DNA of 64,000 nucleotides from an uncultured Bacteroidales bacterium (GTDB taxonomy: Bacteria > Bacteroidota > Bacteroidia > Bacteroidales > Muribaculaceae). The number at the start of each line of letters is the position of its first letter. Within the stretch, counting starts at the first letter, position 1. Of this stretch, positions 7,356-16,467 are shown piece after piece. The stretch spans positions 61,341-125,340 of the forward strand of contig CADAAI010000014.1 of the NCBI GenBank assembly GCA_902785925.1. The letters run 5' to 3'. The translations under genes were made by a program, and so were the position numbers. Under the pieces are notes generated by a model, which was not told the origin of the DNA, did not search any database, and was given only the letters and a program-made list of their open reading frames with translations.

Positions 7356-8768
7356 TTAGGAATCGAAAGTGATGGTTGCTGTGGTGTTGGTCTTCTTTTT
7401 GCCAAGCACTGGAGCGGGTTTTGCTGGAGCAGCCTTGGCGGGAGCGCTTTGCAGCTCGCGGAACACGTTCTTCACCTGCTGGTCGCGTTTGAAGGCTGGG
7501 TTCTTCTCGAGAAGATCGACAATCTCGTCATTGTCGATGTCCTCGGGCCTGAGCACGATGTATTGTGCCTTGGCACGGTCGATGTCAAGCTCGTTGAACT
7601 TCTCGCCATACTCTTGCTCGATGCGGCTCGAAGCTGTAGTGGCTTTGCCCTCGCCCTTCTTTTCACCCTCGGCAACAGCAGTTTCGGCGTCGAGCGATAC
7701 GTTGAAACCAGCAGCAAGCATAGTGATCTTCACCTTCTCGCCCAGAGTATCGTCGTAGGCCACACCCCAAATCACATCCACCTCATGAGTGAACTGAGTC
7801 ATGAAGCTTCGCATCTCGTCGATTTCGCTCATCTTAAACTCGTTTTTGGCCTTTGACGAGAAATAGAAGTTCATCAATATCTTTTGCGAGCCATAAACGT
7901 CGCGGTTCTTCAGCAATGGAGAGTTGAGGGCATCCTCAATGGCTTTAGTGACACGGTTCTCACCCTCGCCATATCCCGAGCTGATGATTGCCACACCGCC
8001 CTCGCGCAGAGTGGTGTTCACGTCGTTGAAGTCGAGGTTGATATAGCCGTCAACGGTGATCAGGTCGCTGATACTGCGTGCTGCAACCGACAGGGTATCA
8101 TCGGCCTTACCGAATGCATTCATGAAGTTGAGGTCAGGGTATATCTCGCTCAATCGCTCATTGTTGATGATGAGCAAGGCGTCGACATACTTTTGCATTT
8201 CGTCGGCACCGCTCAGCGCTTTGATAATCTTTTTCTTTCCCTCAAATAGGAATGGAATGGTAACGATACCAATGGTGAGCACACCCTTCTCTCGGGCGAT
8301 GCGGGCTACCACTGGTGCTGCTCCTGTTCCGGTGCCACCACCCATACCGGCAGTGATAAACACCATCTTGGTCTCATCATCGAAGAGTTTGGCAATGTCT
8401 TGTTCGCTCTCCTCGGCGGCCTCCTTAGCGAGTTCGGGCTTGTTGCCGGCTCCCAGGCCGAAGGTTGTGTTGGGGCCAATGAGCACGCGGTTGGGCACAG
8501 GCGAGTTGTTCAGCGCCTGGCGGTCGGTATTCATTACCACAAACGACACGCCGTTGATGTTGTGTTGTTCATACATGTGGTTGATGGCGTTGTTGCCACC
8601 TCCACCTATTCCTATCACCTTGATGAGACAAGGAGTTTCGGCTGGCGTCTCTTTCTTGTGGAACCCAGGATTCTCCTCGATGTCGGCGAAGATGTCTTGC
8701 TGTTCGATGTGGGGCGTACCCGTTGGCATATCGTTCATGTTGATGGTGCCGTTGTCATTATTTGCCAT
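7356..8768 (-). CDS. ftsZ: Cell division protein FtsZ
   Basis: Tubulin-like GTPase that polymerises into the Z-ring. The glycine-rich nucleotide loop GIGGGGNNA sits near residues 53-61, the tubulin signature GGGTGTG at 143-149, and the T7 synergy loop NLDFNDVNTT near 240-250. After the GTPase core comes a variable linker, then a lineage-specific segment around DIDNDEIVDLLEKNPAFKRD and an Ala/Pro/Lys-rich end. It has an N-terminal extension of about 45 residues, common in Bacteroidota. It is the last gene of the division cluster, 42 bp after ftsA. Confidence 0.98.
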   Translation of the reverse strand: MANNDNGTINMNDMPTGTPHIEQQDIFADIEENPGFHKKETPAETPCLIKVIGIGGGGNNAINHMYEQHNINGVSFVVMNTDRQALNNSPVPNRVLIGPNTTFGLGAGNKPELAKEAAEESEQDIAKLFDDETKMVFITAGMGGGTGTGAAPVVARIAREKGVLTIGIVTIPFLFEGKKKIIKALSGADEMQKYVDALLIINNERLSEIYPDLNFMNAFGKADDTLSVAARSISDLITVDGYINLDFNDVNTTLREGGVAIISSGYGEGENRVTKAIEDALNSPLLKNRDVYGSQKILMNFYFSSKAKNEFKMSEIDEMRSFMTQFTHEVDVIWGVAYDDTLGEKVKITMLAAGFNVSLDAETAVAEGEKKGEGKATTASSRIEQEYGEKFNELDIDRAKAQYIVLRPEDIDNDEIVDLLEKNPAFKRDQQVKNVFRELQSAPAKAAPAKPAPVLGKKKTNTTATITFDS

Positions 8769-8810
8769 ATAGTATTCTTGATGTTTTCGAGTTAATAAAC
8801 TTGGGTTGCA

Positions 8811-10190
8811 TTAGAAGTCTTGTCCCTCATCTTCGGGTTCCGACATGAGTTTGTTGAGCTTGTTGCGATAGCTATCGAACCATGACTTTCTCTTTTGCTT
8901 GCTCTGAGAAGTTCTAGACTCGCTAGGTCTTGCTGCTGCCTTAGTGGGAGCAGGTTCCTCTTCGCGGAAGTTGCTATAGTCATAACGGTTCTCGTTGTCG
9001 TCGCTTCCTCCATGATAGGTGGGAGCAAATGTGTCGTCGTTGCCGTTGTAGGTGTTAAGTCGCACGCACGACTGGTTGAAAGGAGTGGTGCTTGCTGCCT
9101 TTGAGAGCAGTGAGAATAGTTGCACATACTCGGCGCGGTTGATGTTGTGATCCAGAATGTTGAGGTCCTTAGGATAAGATCCCCTGCGCACTCTCAACTT
9201 TATTTCGTCCTCAATGCGTCTGTCGATGCCCTGTAGCTGGGCTCCACCACCAATCAGCACGATGTTGTGCAGGTCAACGGTCTTGACTCCGGCATATTGA
9301 ATCTGTTGCTTGATGTTGGCGATGATCTCGCCTGTGCGAGCCACGATATAGTTGGCTGCATCGGTCGAGTTAATACCCTCGATAGTGATTTTGTCAACGT
9401 TCTTATCAAGTGGGTTGCTTATGTTCTTCTTAACACGCTCGGCGGTATCTTCAAGCACGTTGAGTCCCATTGTGATGTCGCGGGTGATGTTGCGACCGCC
9501 TAATGGAAGGGTGGTGAGGTAGACTAGAGAACCATCTTTGTAGATTGACACGGTAGTAGTCTCGGCGCCCACGTCAACGAGCATACATCCGAGCGATTTT
9601 TCCGAAGGCTCAAGAATCTCGTCGGCCACAACTAGTGGTGTAACCATGTAGTCCTTAACTCTTGCTCCGCCAGTCATCACACGGTCAAGGTTGAGCTTGA
9701 GGTTGGGTTTTGCAACGATAAGGTTGAGCTTTATGTTGATGTTGGAACCAAACTGTCCGCTAGGGCTCTTGGTTTCGTTTTTGTCGACGTAGTAGGTGCG
9801 TGGCACTACCTCGATGGTCTCGTAGTTCATGATGGGGTCTTTTCCAGCATCGCTCACGATGCGCTCGAGCACCTCATTGGTGATGGGCACTGTGGCGTCG
9901 AGATTCTGGTTCACCTCGGTGGGCTCACTGTGCAGCGAACGTCCGCTAAGTCCCACAAATACTTCCTCAATAGTGCCATCGATTCTGTTTTCCAGTTTCT
10001 TGATGATGCTGTTGATTGCACCCTTGGTGTTTTCCACGTTTTGGACGCATCCATGTCGCACGCTGTTTATGAGTTTCTCCACCTCGAGATGGTTGACTTG
10101 CACATAACCCGAAGGAGTCTTCTCGGCAATGGCGCCAACTATCTTAGAGCTACCTATCTCTAATGCTACAATATGTTGTGTCTTGGTCAT
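8811..10190 (-). CDS. ftsA: Cell division protein FtsA
   Basis: Actin-like ATPase that tethers FtsZ to the membrane. Visible actin-fold parts are the phosphate 1 loop (VALEIGSSKIVGAI near the N-terminus), the SHS2/1C insert (EEVFVGLSGRSLHSE), the phosphate 2 loop (LVDVGAETTTVSIY) and the adenosine motif (IVLIGGGAQLQG). A low-complexity linker precedes the C-terminal KSWFDSYRNKLNKLM segment, a likely amphipathic membrane-targeting helix. It lies between ftsQ and ftsZ in the canonical order. Confidence 0.97.
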   Translation of the reverse strand: MTKTQHIVALEIGSSKIVGAIAEKTPSGYVQVNHLEVEKLINSVRHGCVQNVENTKGAINSIIKKLENRIDGTIEEVFVGLSGRSLHSEPTEVNQNLDATVPITNEVLERIVSDAGKDPIMNYETIEVVPRTYYVDKNETKSPSGQFGSNINIKLNLIVAKPNLKLNLDRVMTGGARVKDYMVTPLVVADEILEPSEKSLGCMLVDVGAETTTVSIYKDGSLVYLTTLPLGGRNITRDITMGLNVLEDTAERVKKNISNPLDKNVDKITIEGINSTDAANYIVARTGEIIANIKQQIQYAGVKTVDLHNIVLIGGGAQLQGIDRRIEDEIKLRVRRGSYPKDLNILDHNINRAEYVQLFSLLSKAASTTPFNQSCVRLNTYNGNDDTFAPTYHGGSDDNENRYDYSNFREEEPAPTKAAARPSESRTSQSKQKRKSWFDSYRNKLNKLMSEPEDEGQDF

Positions 10191-10253
10191 AAAAGTGTGT
10201 ATATAATAGTTTTTGAATTCTAAAGTTACTTCATTTACTGTTCTCTTGGTTCA

Positions 10254-11198
10254 TTAAGGTGTGCCTTTCTTTTCGGGAGGTTTCTCCTGGCCTTTGGCTA
10301 GGTCGCCTGACGACTTGCTTTGTTCCAGGTTCTTGGACTCTCGTGCCCCCTTGCTCTCCTTGACCATCTTGTTGACTGGAGCTCGGCTGTCGTCGCTCAC
10401 GCGCATGGTCTGAACGTTGTCGGCTTGCTCGTCCTCCTCGGGGTTATATTCTTGTTCCACCTCAACGGTCTTATCGCGCTTGGTGGCAACCACCTGATGG
10501 TCCCACTTCACCGAGATGGTGTCGTAGTGCATCCATCCCTTGACAGGCATTACCTTCTCGTAGAAGAGCTTCAACTTCTTGAACTTGCCCTCAAAGCCGT
10601 CGCAGTTACCCATGTTAACCACATGACCGTGGATAGAAGGTACAACAAATATGTTGTTACTGTCGCGCATGAAGTACATGGTCACGAGCGCCTTCAGTGT
10701 CGAGTCCTCCTCAACATACTTTATCATGGGCCATAGCCTCATGGGGCTGTAATTCTGCGTGAAATGGCCCTCGACAATTGGCACGTCGGCATGAAACGTC
10801 GAGACGGCTGTCATGCGCTTGCCATCCTTGTTCACATAGTAGGAGTGGTCGCCGTCGAAGATGCGCATCACTGGAACAATCTGCTCCACTTGAATCTTGA
10901 GTCGTCCTCCGTTTTCAAACATGCATTCCACACCCTCGATATACTGTGACTCCTCGAGCAGGCGCTCAATGTCCTCAACGTTGATTTGCCACACGGGCTT
11001 ACCCTTGACAATCACGTGCTTGCGCTCAAGTTCCTCGATTACGCCCTCGGGCGTCACGAAATGAGTGCTGTCGTCATTGATAACTTGCACCTTGACCTCG
11101 GTGCACACCTCATCGCGCCCTTTGTCACGCGCCCACAAGATGCCCAAGATCATTAATGCCGTTAGGACAATGAGTAATATGTATCTGGCCAGTTTCAA
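10254..11198 (-). CDS. ftsQ: Cell division protein FtsQ
   Basis: Bitopic divisome protein linking early and late division proteins in the periplasm. One transmembrane helix spans about residues 4-23, followed by a POTRA-like domain (VIEELERKHVIVKGKPVWQI) and the beta domain. The last 60 or so residues are a charged, low-complexity Lys/Glu/Ser tail, probably disordered. The start overlaps the end of murC by 4 bp, implying translational coupling. Sequence similarity is weak in this family, so position between murC and ftsA is a large part of the call. Confidence 0.88.
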   Translation of the reverse strand: MKLARYILLIVLTALMILGILWARDKGRDEVCTEVKVQVINDDSTHFVTPEGVIEELERKHVIVKGKPVWQINVEDIERLLEESQYIEGVECMFENGGRLKIQVEQIVPVMRIFDGDHSYYVNKDGKRMTAVSTFHADVPIVEGHFTQNYSPMRLWPMIKYVEEDSTLKALVTMYFMRDSNNIFVVPSIHGHVVNMGNCDGFEGKFKKLKLFYEKVMPVKGWMHYDTISVKWDHQVVATKRDKTVEVEQEYNPEEDEQADNVQTMRVSDDSRAPVNKMVKESKGARESKNLEQSKSSGDLAKGQEKPPEKKGTP

Positions 11199-12577
11199 CG
11201 TGATTGCTTCTTAACCTGTTCACAAATTTGAGGCAGCAGATTTACGATGTCACCGGCGCCTATAGTCAATAAGATATCAAAATTAAGCAAAGGAATTGAA
11301 TTGATAAAATTTTCTTTGCTATAAATAGATTTTTTTGCGCATTTAACGTTTTTTAAGATGATTTCGCTAGTCACGCCCTCGATGGGGAGTTCGCGTGCTG
11401 GGTAGATGGGAAGCAGAATCACTTCGTCGGCATGAGAGAGTGCCTGGGCAAACTCATCGGCAAAGTCGCGCGTGCGAGTGTAGAGATGAGGCTGGAACAC
11501 AGCACTAATCTTGCGACCAGGATAGAGGTCACGAACACTTTTGATGCTCGCGGCTATCTCGCTGGGGTGGTGAGCATAATCGTCGATTACCACCTTTCCA
11601 TGTTCTCCAGGTTCCTTGAGCCAGAACTCAAAGCGGCGCTTGGCTCCCATAAAGGTGCCAATGGCCTCCCTCATCGCATCGGCTGGAATCTGGGCTAGGC
11701 GGCAAGCGGCCATCGCAGCCACGGCATTGTCGATATTGATATCTACAGGCACGCCAAGACTGATGCCCTCAATTGTCTCCCATGGAGTTACGAAGTCGAA
11801 AACTATCTCGCCGTTGCCTTTTCTTATGTTCTGGGCGTGGAAATCGCCCTCTTCTTTGGCGTAGGTATATATTTTGACGCCTTTGGCCACGCGGGGCTTA
11901 AGCTCAAGGCCAGTGTGCACTATCAGGGCACCGTCGGGTCTGATGAGCTCGGTGAAATGGGCGAAGCTCTCGAGGTAGTTCTCCTTATTGCCGTAGATGT
12001 CGAGATGGTCAGGGTCGGTCGATGTGATGACGGCAATGTAAGGCGTGAGCTGGTGGAACGAACGGTCAAACTCGTCGGCCTCAATCACCGAGAAAGGACT
12101 TGTGAGTGATAGCAGGAAGTTGCTGTCATAGTTTCTCAACACACCTCCCAGGAAGGCATTGCTGCCCACACCACTCACCTGCATGATGTGAGCCGCCATG
12201 CTCGATGTTGTGGTCTTGCCGTGAGTGCCAGCAAAGCACAGTGCCTTGCTGTCGAGAGTGACGAGTCCCAGCACTCGTGCGCGCTTCACCACCTCAAAGC
12301 CATTGTCCCTGAAGTAGCACAGTCCACGGTGGTCGCTGGGCACAGCTGGGGTGTAAACCACTAGCGTTGTGTCCTTGTCGCGGCAATAGTCGGGGATGAG
12401 GTCGGGATCTTCATCAAATGAGATTTCTACTCCCTCGAGCTGCAACGCGCTAGTGAGCTCGCTTGGTGTGCGGTCATAACCTGCCACCTTCTTGCCCTTA
12501 GCAAGGAAGTAGCGCTCTAGGGCTGCCATGCCAATGCCGCCAGCTCCCACAAAATATATCGACTTATAATCTTTCAT
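11195..12577 (-). CDS. murC: UDP-N-acetylmuramate--L-alanine ligase
   Basis: Adds L-Ala to UDP-MurNAc, the first amino-acid step of peptidoglycan precursor synthesis (cytosol, ATP-dependent). The N-terminal Rossmann motif VGAGGIGMAALE binds the UDP sugar. The P-loop GTHGKTTTSSM, the DEFDRSF block and the late DDYAHHPSEI motif are typical of MurC. The 460-residue length is normal. It overlaps ftsQ by 4 bp and follows murG by 23 bp. Confidence 0.97.
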   Translation of the reverse strand: MKDYKSIYFVGAGGIGMAALERYFLAKGKKVAGYDRTPSELTSALQLEGVEISFDEDPDLIPDYCRDKDTTLVVYTPAVPSDHRGLCYFRDNGFEVVKRARVLGLVTLDSKALCFAGTHGKTTTSSMAAHIMQVSGVGSNAFLGGVLRNYDSNFLLSLTSPFSVIEADEFDRSFHQLTPYIAVITSTDPDHLDIYGNKENYLESFAHFTELIRPDGALIVHTGLELKPRVAKGVKIYTYAKEEGDFHAQNIRKGNGEIVFDFVTPWETIEGISLGVPVDINIDNAVAAMAACRLAQIPADAMREAIGTFMGAKRRFEFWLKEPGEHGKVVIDDYAHHPSEIAASIKSVRDLYPGRKISAVFQPHLYTRTRDFADEFAQALSHADEVILLPIYPARELPIEGVTSEIILKNVKCAKKSIYSKENFINSIPLLNFDILLTIGAGDIVNLLPQICEQVKKQSR

Positions 12578-12600
12578 ATTGGCATCTAGTATTAAAAGGG

Positions 12601-13719
12601 TTATCGTGCTATTTGCAGCACCTTGTCGACGATTATTTCGGCCGAGTTGTGCAGCGCCATTTTCTCTACATTGGCACTAAGCTTTTCGAGAACGGCAGTG
12701 TCGCTTATGGTGCTGAGCATCACGCTCACGAGTTTAGCTCCAGCGTCGGCATCGGGAATCATGAGTGCCGCGTTGCGGTCAACGAGTGCCATCGCGTTCT
12801 TGGTTTGGTGGTCTTCGGCAACGTTGGGCGAGGGCACCAGTATCGACGCCTTGCCCAGAAGCTGAAGCTCGCTTATTGAGCTTGCTCCTGCTCGTGAAAT
12901 CACAAGGTCGGCAGCACGGTAGGCCTTGTCCATGTTGCTGATGAATGCCATCTGCTTGACGTTAGTGGCTTGCGAAGCCTCAAGGGCCTCACGGCATCGA
13001 TCATCATAGATTTTGCCTGTTTGCCATACCACTTGAACGTCATCGTGTTGTGCTATCTCATCGAGTCCTGCAATAATGCTATCGTTGATGGTGCGAGCAC
13101 CTAGGCTGCCTCCAATGATGAGGATGGTGCGCTTGGCAGGGTCAAGCCCAAACGATTGGCGAGCTTCCTCGACAGTTGCCTCGCACTCAAGCAGGTTGCG
13201 GCGCACCGGGTTGCCAGTCATCACAATCTTGTCGGCAGGGAAGAAGCGTTCCATGCCCTCATAGGCAACGCAAATGCATTGTGCCTTTTTTGCCAGCAGT
13301 TTATTTGTGACTCCAGCATAGGAATTTTGCTCCTGCAGCAGGGTGGGAATGCCAGCTTTTTGGCACTCCTTAAGCATGGGACCACTGGCATAGCCACCAA
13401 CTCCCACTGCAACATTGGGTTGAAAGTCCTTAAGAATCTGTTTAGCAAGTTTCATGCTGCGACGCAGGTCCATCAACACTTTCACGTTGCGAAGCAGGTG
13501 CTTGCGGTCAAAACCTCTCACTGGCAGTCCTTTAATTTCGTAGCCAGCAGCAGGCACACGTTCCATTTCCATGCGTCCCTCGGCTCCCACAAAGAGTATT
13601 TCGGTCTGTGGGATGCGACGCTTAATCTCGTTGGCAATCGATAGGGCGGGGAAAATGTGGCCTCCGGTGCCTCCACCGCTCACGAGAACTTTCAGTTGGC
13701 TGTTGTTATTTCCACTCAT
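12601..13719 (-). CDS. murG: UDP-GlcNAc--lipid I N-acetylglucosaminyltransferase
   Basis: Converts lipid I to lipid II at the inner face of the membrane (GT28). The N-terminal GGGTGGHIFPALSIA loop and the C-terminal donor-binding GASSISELQLLGKASILVPSP block are both present. The 372-residue length is normal. It overlaps the end of ftsW by 14 bp, so translation of the two is probably coupled. Confidence 0.97.
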   Translation of the reverse strand: MSGNNNSQLKVLVSGGGTGGHIFPALSIANEIKRRIPQTEILFVGAEGRMEMERVPAAGYEIKGLPVRGFDRKHLLRNVKVLMDLRRSMKLAKQILKDFQPNVAVGVGGYASGPMLKECQKAGIPTLLQEQNSYAGVTNKLLAKKAQCICVAYEGMERFFPADKIVMTGNPVRRNLLECEATVEEARQSFGLDPAKRTILIIGGSLGARTINDSIIAGLDEIAQHDDVQVVWQTGKIYDDRCREALEASQATNVKQMAFISNMDKAYRAADLVISRAGASSISELQLLGKASILVPSPNVAEDHQTKNAMALVDRNAALMIPDADAGAKLVSVMLSTISDTAVLEKLSANVEKMALHNSAEIIVDKVLQIAR

Positions 13720-15022
13720 TTTTTACAGGAATTTCGGTAGGATTCTCGGCGTCGAGACCGCTTGGCAGTGCGATGCCTTCATCCTTGTTCTTTTTATTGG
13801 TTATATTGCTGATGGTGCGACTCACGCTAAGCATAACGCCAAAAGCCACACTTGTAACCAGAATTGATGTGCCACCCTTCGAGATGAGCGGCAGCGGCTG
13901 TCCCGACACAGGGAACACGCCGGTGTTGATGGCCATGTGGAACAGGGCCTGGAACGTGATCATCGCTGCCATGCCGATGATGAGCAAGGCGGGTAGCACG
14001 CGGTGGCACCGTCGCGCTATCATTGCCGCTCGCGATAGCAGCCACAGGTATAAGATAAGCACAAACACTCCTCCTATCAAGCCTATTTCCTCAATAATGA
14101 TAGAATAGATATAGTCGCTGAATGCCAGAGGCAATCGGCTGCACTCACGCGAGTTGCCAATACCCACTCCGGTGAGTCCTCCATGTGCCTGTGCCATTAT
14201 CGAGAACATCTCCTGCGAATTGTAGCTGGTAACCGAGTCGTAGATGAGCGAGTCGCGATGATGCCAGTTGTACATGCGGTCGTTGCGCAGGGCTGTACGG
14301 TCGACTTTGGCAGGACTATCGGTTGTTGCTTCGGTGGCAGTGAGCTTCTTCATGTTCTCGGCACGCTTGTCGGCAGCACTTTTCCACACGAAGAAGATGC
14401 CAATAACTATCACATACACGATTCCCATAATAAGAAGTTTGCGCCATCGGGCACCACCAATGAGGAACATTGAGCCGCTAATGCACATTAGCAGCAGGGT
14501 GTTGGTTAGTCCGCTTTGGTACATGAGCGCGCCAAACACGGCGACAACCACAGTCGACAAAACCAGTCCCTTGACCGAAACGTCGCGGTCTTGCTGGTTC
14601 TTTGCCATGATGTAGGCGAGCGCCGTGACAGCCGAGAGTTTGGCTAGCTCAGCTGGTTGCACAGTAAGGCCTATTCCCGGGATGGTGAAGGCACGTTGCG
14701 CACCATTAATCACCTCACCGTTAACCATTACATATATAAGGCTCAGCACTGTAAATATCCATAGCAAGGGAATAAGTACGAGCAGCAGCATGCGGTTATT
14801 GTAGTTGATACGGCTTAGTCCAACTACAGCCACGGCTCCCATGGCAAGGAACACCACCTGCCTGATGACGGGCTCATACACACCCATCTTGGCAACGTCG
14901 CGGCTTGAGGCTGAATACGACTCCACTATCGAGAGCACGATGAGTGTGAGGTAAATGCCCCATATCCACGGGTCGCCATAGCGACGCGATATTTCCCTAT
15001 ATCTTGAAACTTTCTCGCTCAT
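13706..15022 (-). CDS. ftsW: Peptidoglycan glycosyltransferase FtsW (SEDS family)
   Basis: Septal lipid II polymerase working with FtsI. It is a polytopic protein with about ten membrane segments. SEDS landmarks are TIPGIGLTVQPAELAKLS, the extracytoplasmic loop ending GVGIGNSRECSRLPLAFSDY, and LPLISKGGTSILVTSVAFG. An unusually long soluble loop (around AADKRAENMKKLTATEATTD) sits in the middle. The short charged C-terminal tail is cytosolic. It lies between murD and murG, as in other Bacteroidales. Confidence 0.96.
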   Translation of the reverse strand: MSEKVSRYREISRRYGDPWIWGIYLTLIVLSIVESYSASSRDVAKMGVYEPVIRQVVFLAMGAVAVVGLSRINYNNRMLLLVLIPLLWIFTVLSLIYVMVNGEVINGAQRAFTIPGIGLTVQPAELAKLSAVTALAYIMAKNQQDRDVSVKGLVLSTVVVAVFGALMYQSGLTNTLLLMCISGSMFLIGGARWRKLLIMGIVYVIVIGIFFVWKSAADKRAENMKKLTATEATTDSPAKVDRTALRNDRMYNWHHRDSLIYDSVTSYNSQEMFSIMAQAHGGLTGVGIGNSRECSRLPLAFSDYIYSIIIEEIGLIGGVFVLILYLWLLSRAAMIARRCHRVLPALLIIGMAAMITFQALFHMAINTGVFPVSGQPLPLISKGGTSILVTSVAFGVMLSVSRTISNITNKKNKDEGIALPSGLDAENPTEIPVKNEWK

Positions 15023-15064
15023 AAGTTTTCTATACTTCCAGTTGAATGAAAACTCATTATATTA

Positions 15065-16399
15065 TTAAAGCGCGTTGACACACTGCTTGAACTGGGCACC
15101 ACGGTCCTCGTAGCTGTTAAACAGGTCGAAGCTGGCGCAGCAGGGCGACAGCAGCACGGTTTGTCCATCCTTAGCCAGAGCATGGCACTTGTCGATGCAC
15201 TCCTGCATGCTGCGGGCATCTTCTACCACAGGCACCATGCCGTCGAAGAAGGCGTGCAGCTTAGTGTTGTCAACACCCAGGCACACGATAGCAACTACCT
15301 TGTCTTTGACAAGTTGCTCTATCTCGCTGTAGTCGTTGCCTTTGTCCTTGCCGCCCAGGATGAGCACCACGGGGTCGGTCATGCTCTCGAGGGCATACCA
15401 GGTGCTGTTGACATTGGTTGCCTTAGAGTCGTTGATATATCTCACGCCATTGAGGCTACGAACAAATTCCAATCTATGCTCAACTGCCTCGAAGCTTGCC
15501 AGTGCCTTACGAATGTGCTCTTTCTTGATGTGCATCAATGAGGCACTGATGCTGGCTGCCATTGAATTGTAGACGTTGTGCAATCCCTGTAGCGACATCT
15601 CGTTGCGGGGCATCGACCACTCGTCGCCATCGATGTTGATGTGCATTTCGCCATCACTCAGATAGGCAGTGCACGACTTGTCATCGCGGGCACTAAAGGG
15701 GTATAGACGGGCCTCGGTTTGCATGCTCTTAAGCTGTGCCGAGATGATTGGATCATCTTCCCAATAGATGAAAGCATCGTCGCTAGTCTGATTCTGCATG
15801 ATGCGGAACTTGGCAGCGGTGTAGTTCTCCATCTTGTGGTCATAGCGGTCGAGGTGGTCGGGTGTGATGTTAAGCATCACGGCGATGTTGGCTTTGAAGT
15901 CATACATGTTGTCGAGTTGGAAACTGCTCAACTCGATGACATACACATCATGATGCTCGGTGGCCACCTGCATCGCTAAACTCTTGCCGACATTACCGGC
16001 AAGACCAACATTCAAACCCGCCTCCTTGAAAATGTGGTAGGTGAGTAAGGTAGTGGTGGTCTTGCCGTTACTGCCAGTAATACAAACCATTTTGGCGTCG
16101 GTGTAGCGTCCTGCCAGCTCTATCTCAGAGATGACAGGAATGCCTTTTGCCATTGCTTTGGCAATGAGCGGAGCCGTCAAGGGCACACCAGGGCTCTTGA
16201 CAATCTCATCAGCACTGAGCACTTTGTCCTCGGTGTGGTGACCTTCTTCCCAGCTGATCTCCCACTTGTCGAGGATTTCTTTGTAGCGAGGAGCAATGGC
16301 TCCCATATCGGTGAGCCACACTTCCATGCCTTTCACTTTGCCCAGCACTGCTGCGCCAACTCCACTCTCTCCACCGCCGATTACTACTAAACGTTTCAT
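15065..16399 (-). CDS. murD: UDP-N-acetylmuramoyl-L-alanine--D-glutamate ligase
   Basis: Adds D-Glu to UDP-MurNAc-L-Ala in the cytosol. The N-terminal Rossmann motif VIGGGESGVGAAVLGK, the P-loop ITGSNGKTTTT, the ITPDHLDRYDHKMENY block and the NDSKATNVNSTWYAL motif are diagnostic. The C-terminal LSPCCASFDLFNSYEDRG block is the conserved end of MurD. The 444-residue length is normal. It lies between mraY and ftsW. Confidence 0.97.
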   Translation of the reverse strand: MKRLVVIGGGESGVGAAVLGKVKGMEVWLTDMGAIAPRYKEILDKWEISWEEGHHTEDKVLSADEIVKSPGVPLTAPLIAKAMAKGIPVISEIELAGRYTDAKMVCITGSNGKTTTTLLTYHIFKEAGLNVGLAGNVGKSLAMQVATEHHDVYVIELSSFQLDNMYDFKANIAVMLNITPDHLDRYDHKMENYTAAKFRIMQNQTSDDAFIYWEDDPIISAQLKSMQTEARLYPFSARDDKSCTAYLSDGEMHINIDGDEWSMPRNEMSLQGLHNVYNSMAASISASLMHIKKEHIRKALASFEAVEHRLEFVRSLNGVRYINDSKATNVNSTWYALESMTDPVVLILGGKDKGNDYSEIEQLVKDKVVAIVCLGVDNTKLHAFFDGMVPVVEDARSMQECIDKCHALAKDGQTVLLSPCCASFDLFNSYEDRGAQFKQCVNAL

Positions 16400-16467
16400 T
16401 TCTTAAACTCTTTTCTTTAAAAACTCGTTTTTACTATGATGACTCTTTTATTATGAATTAGATTTTA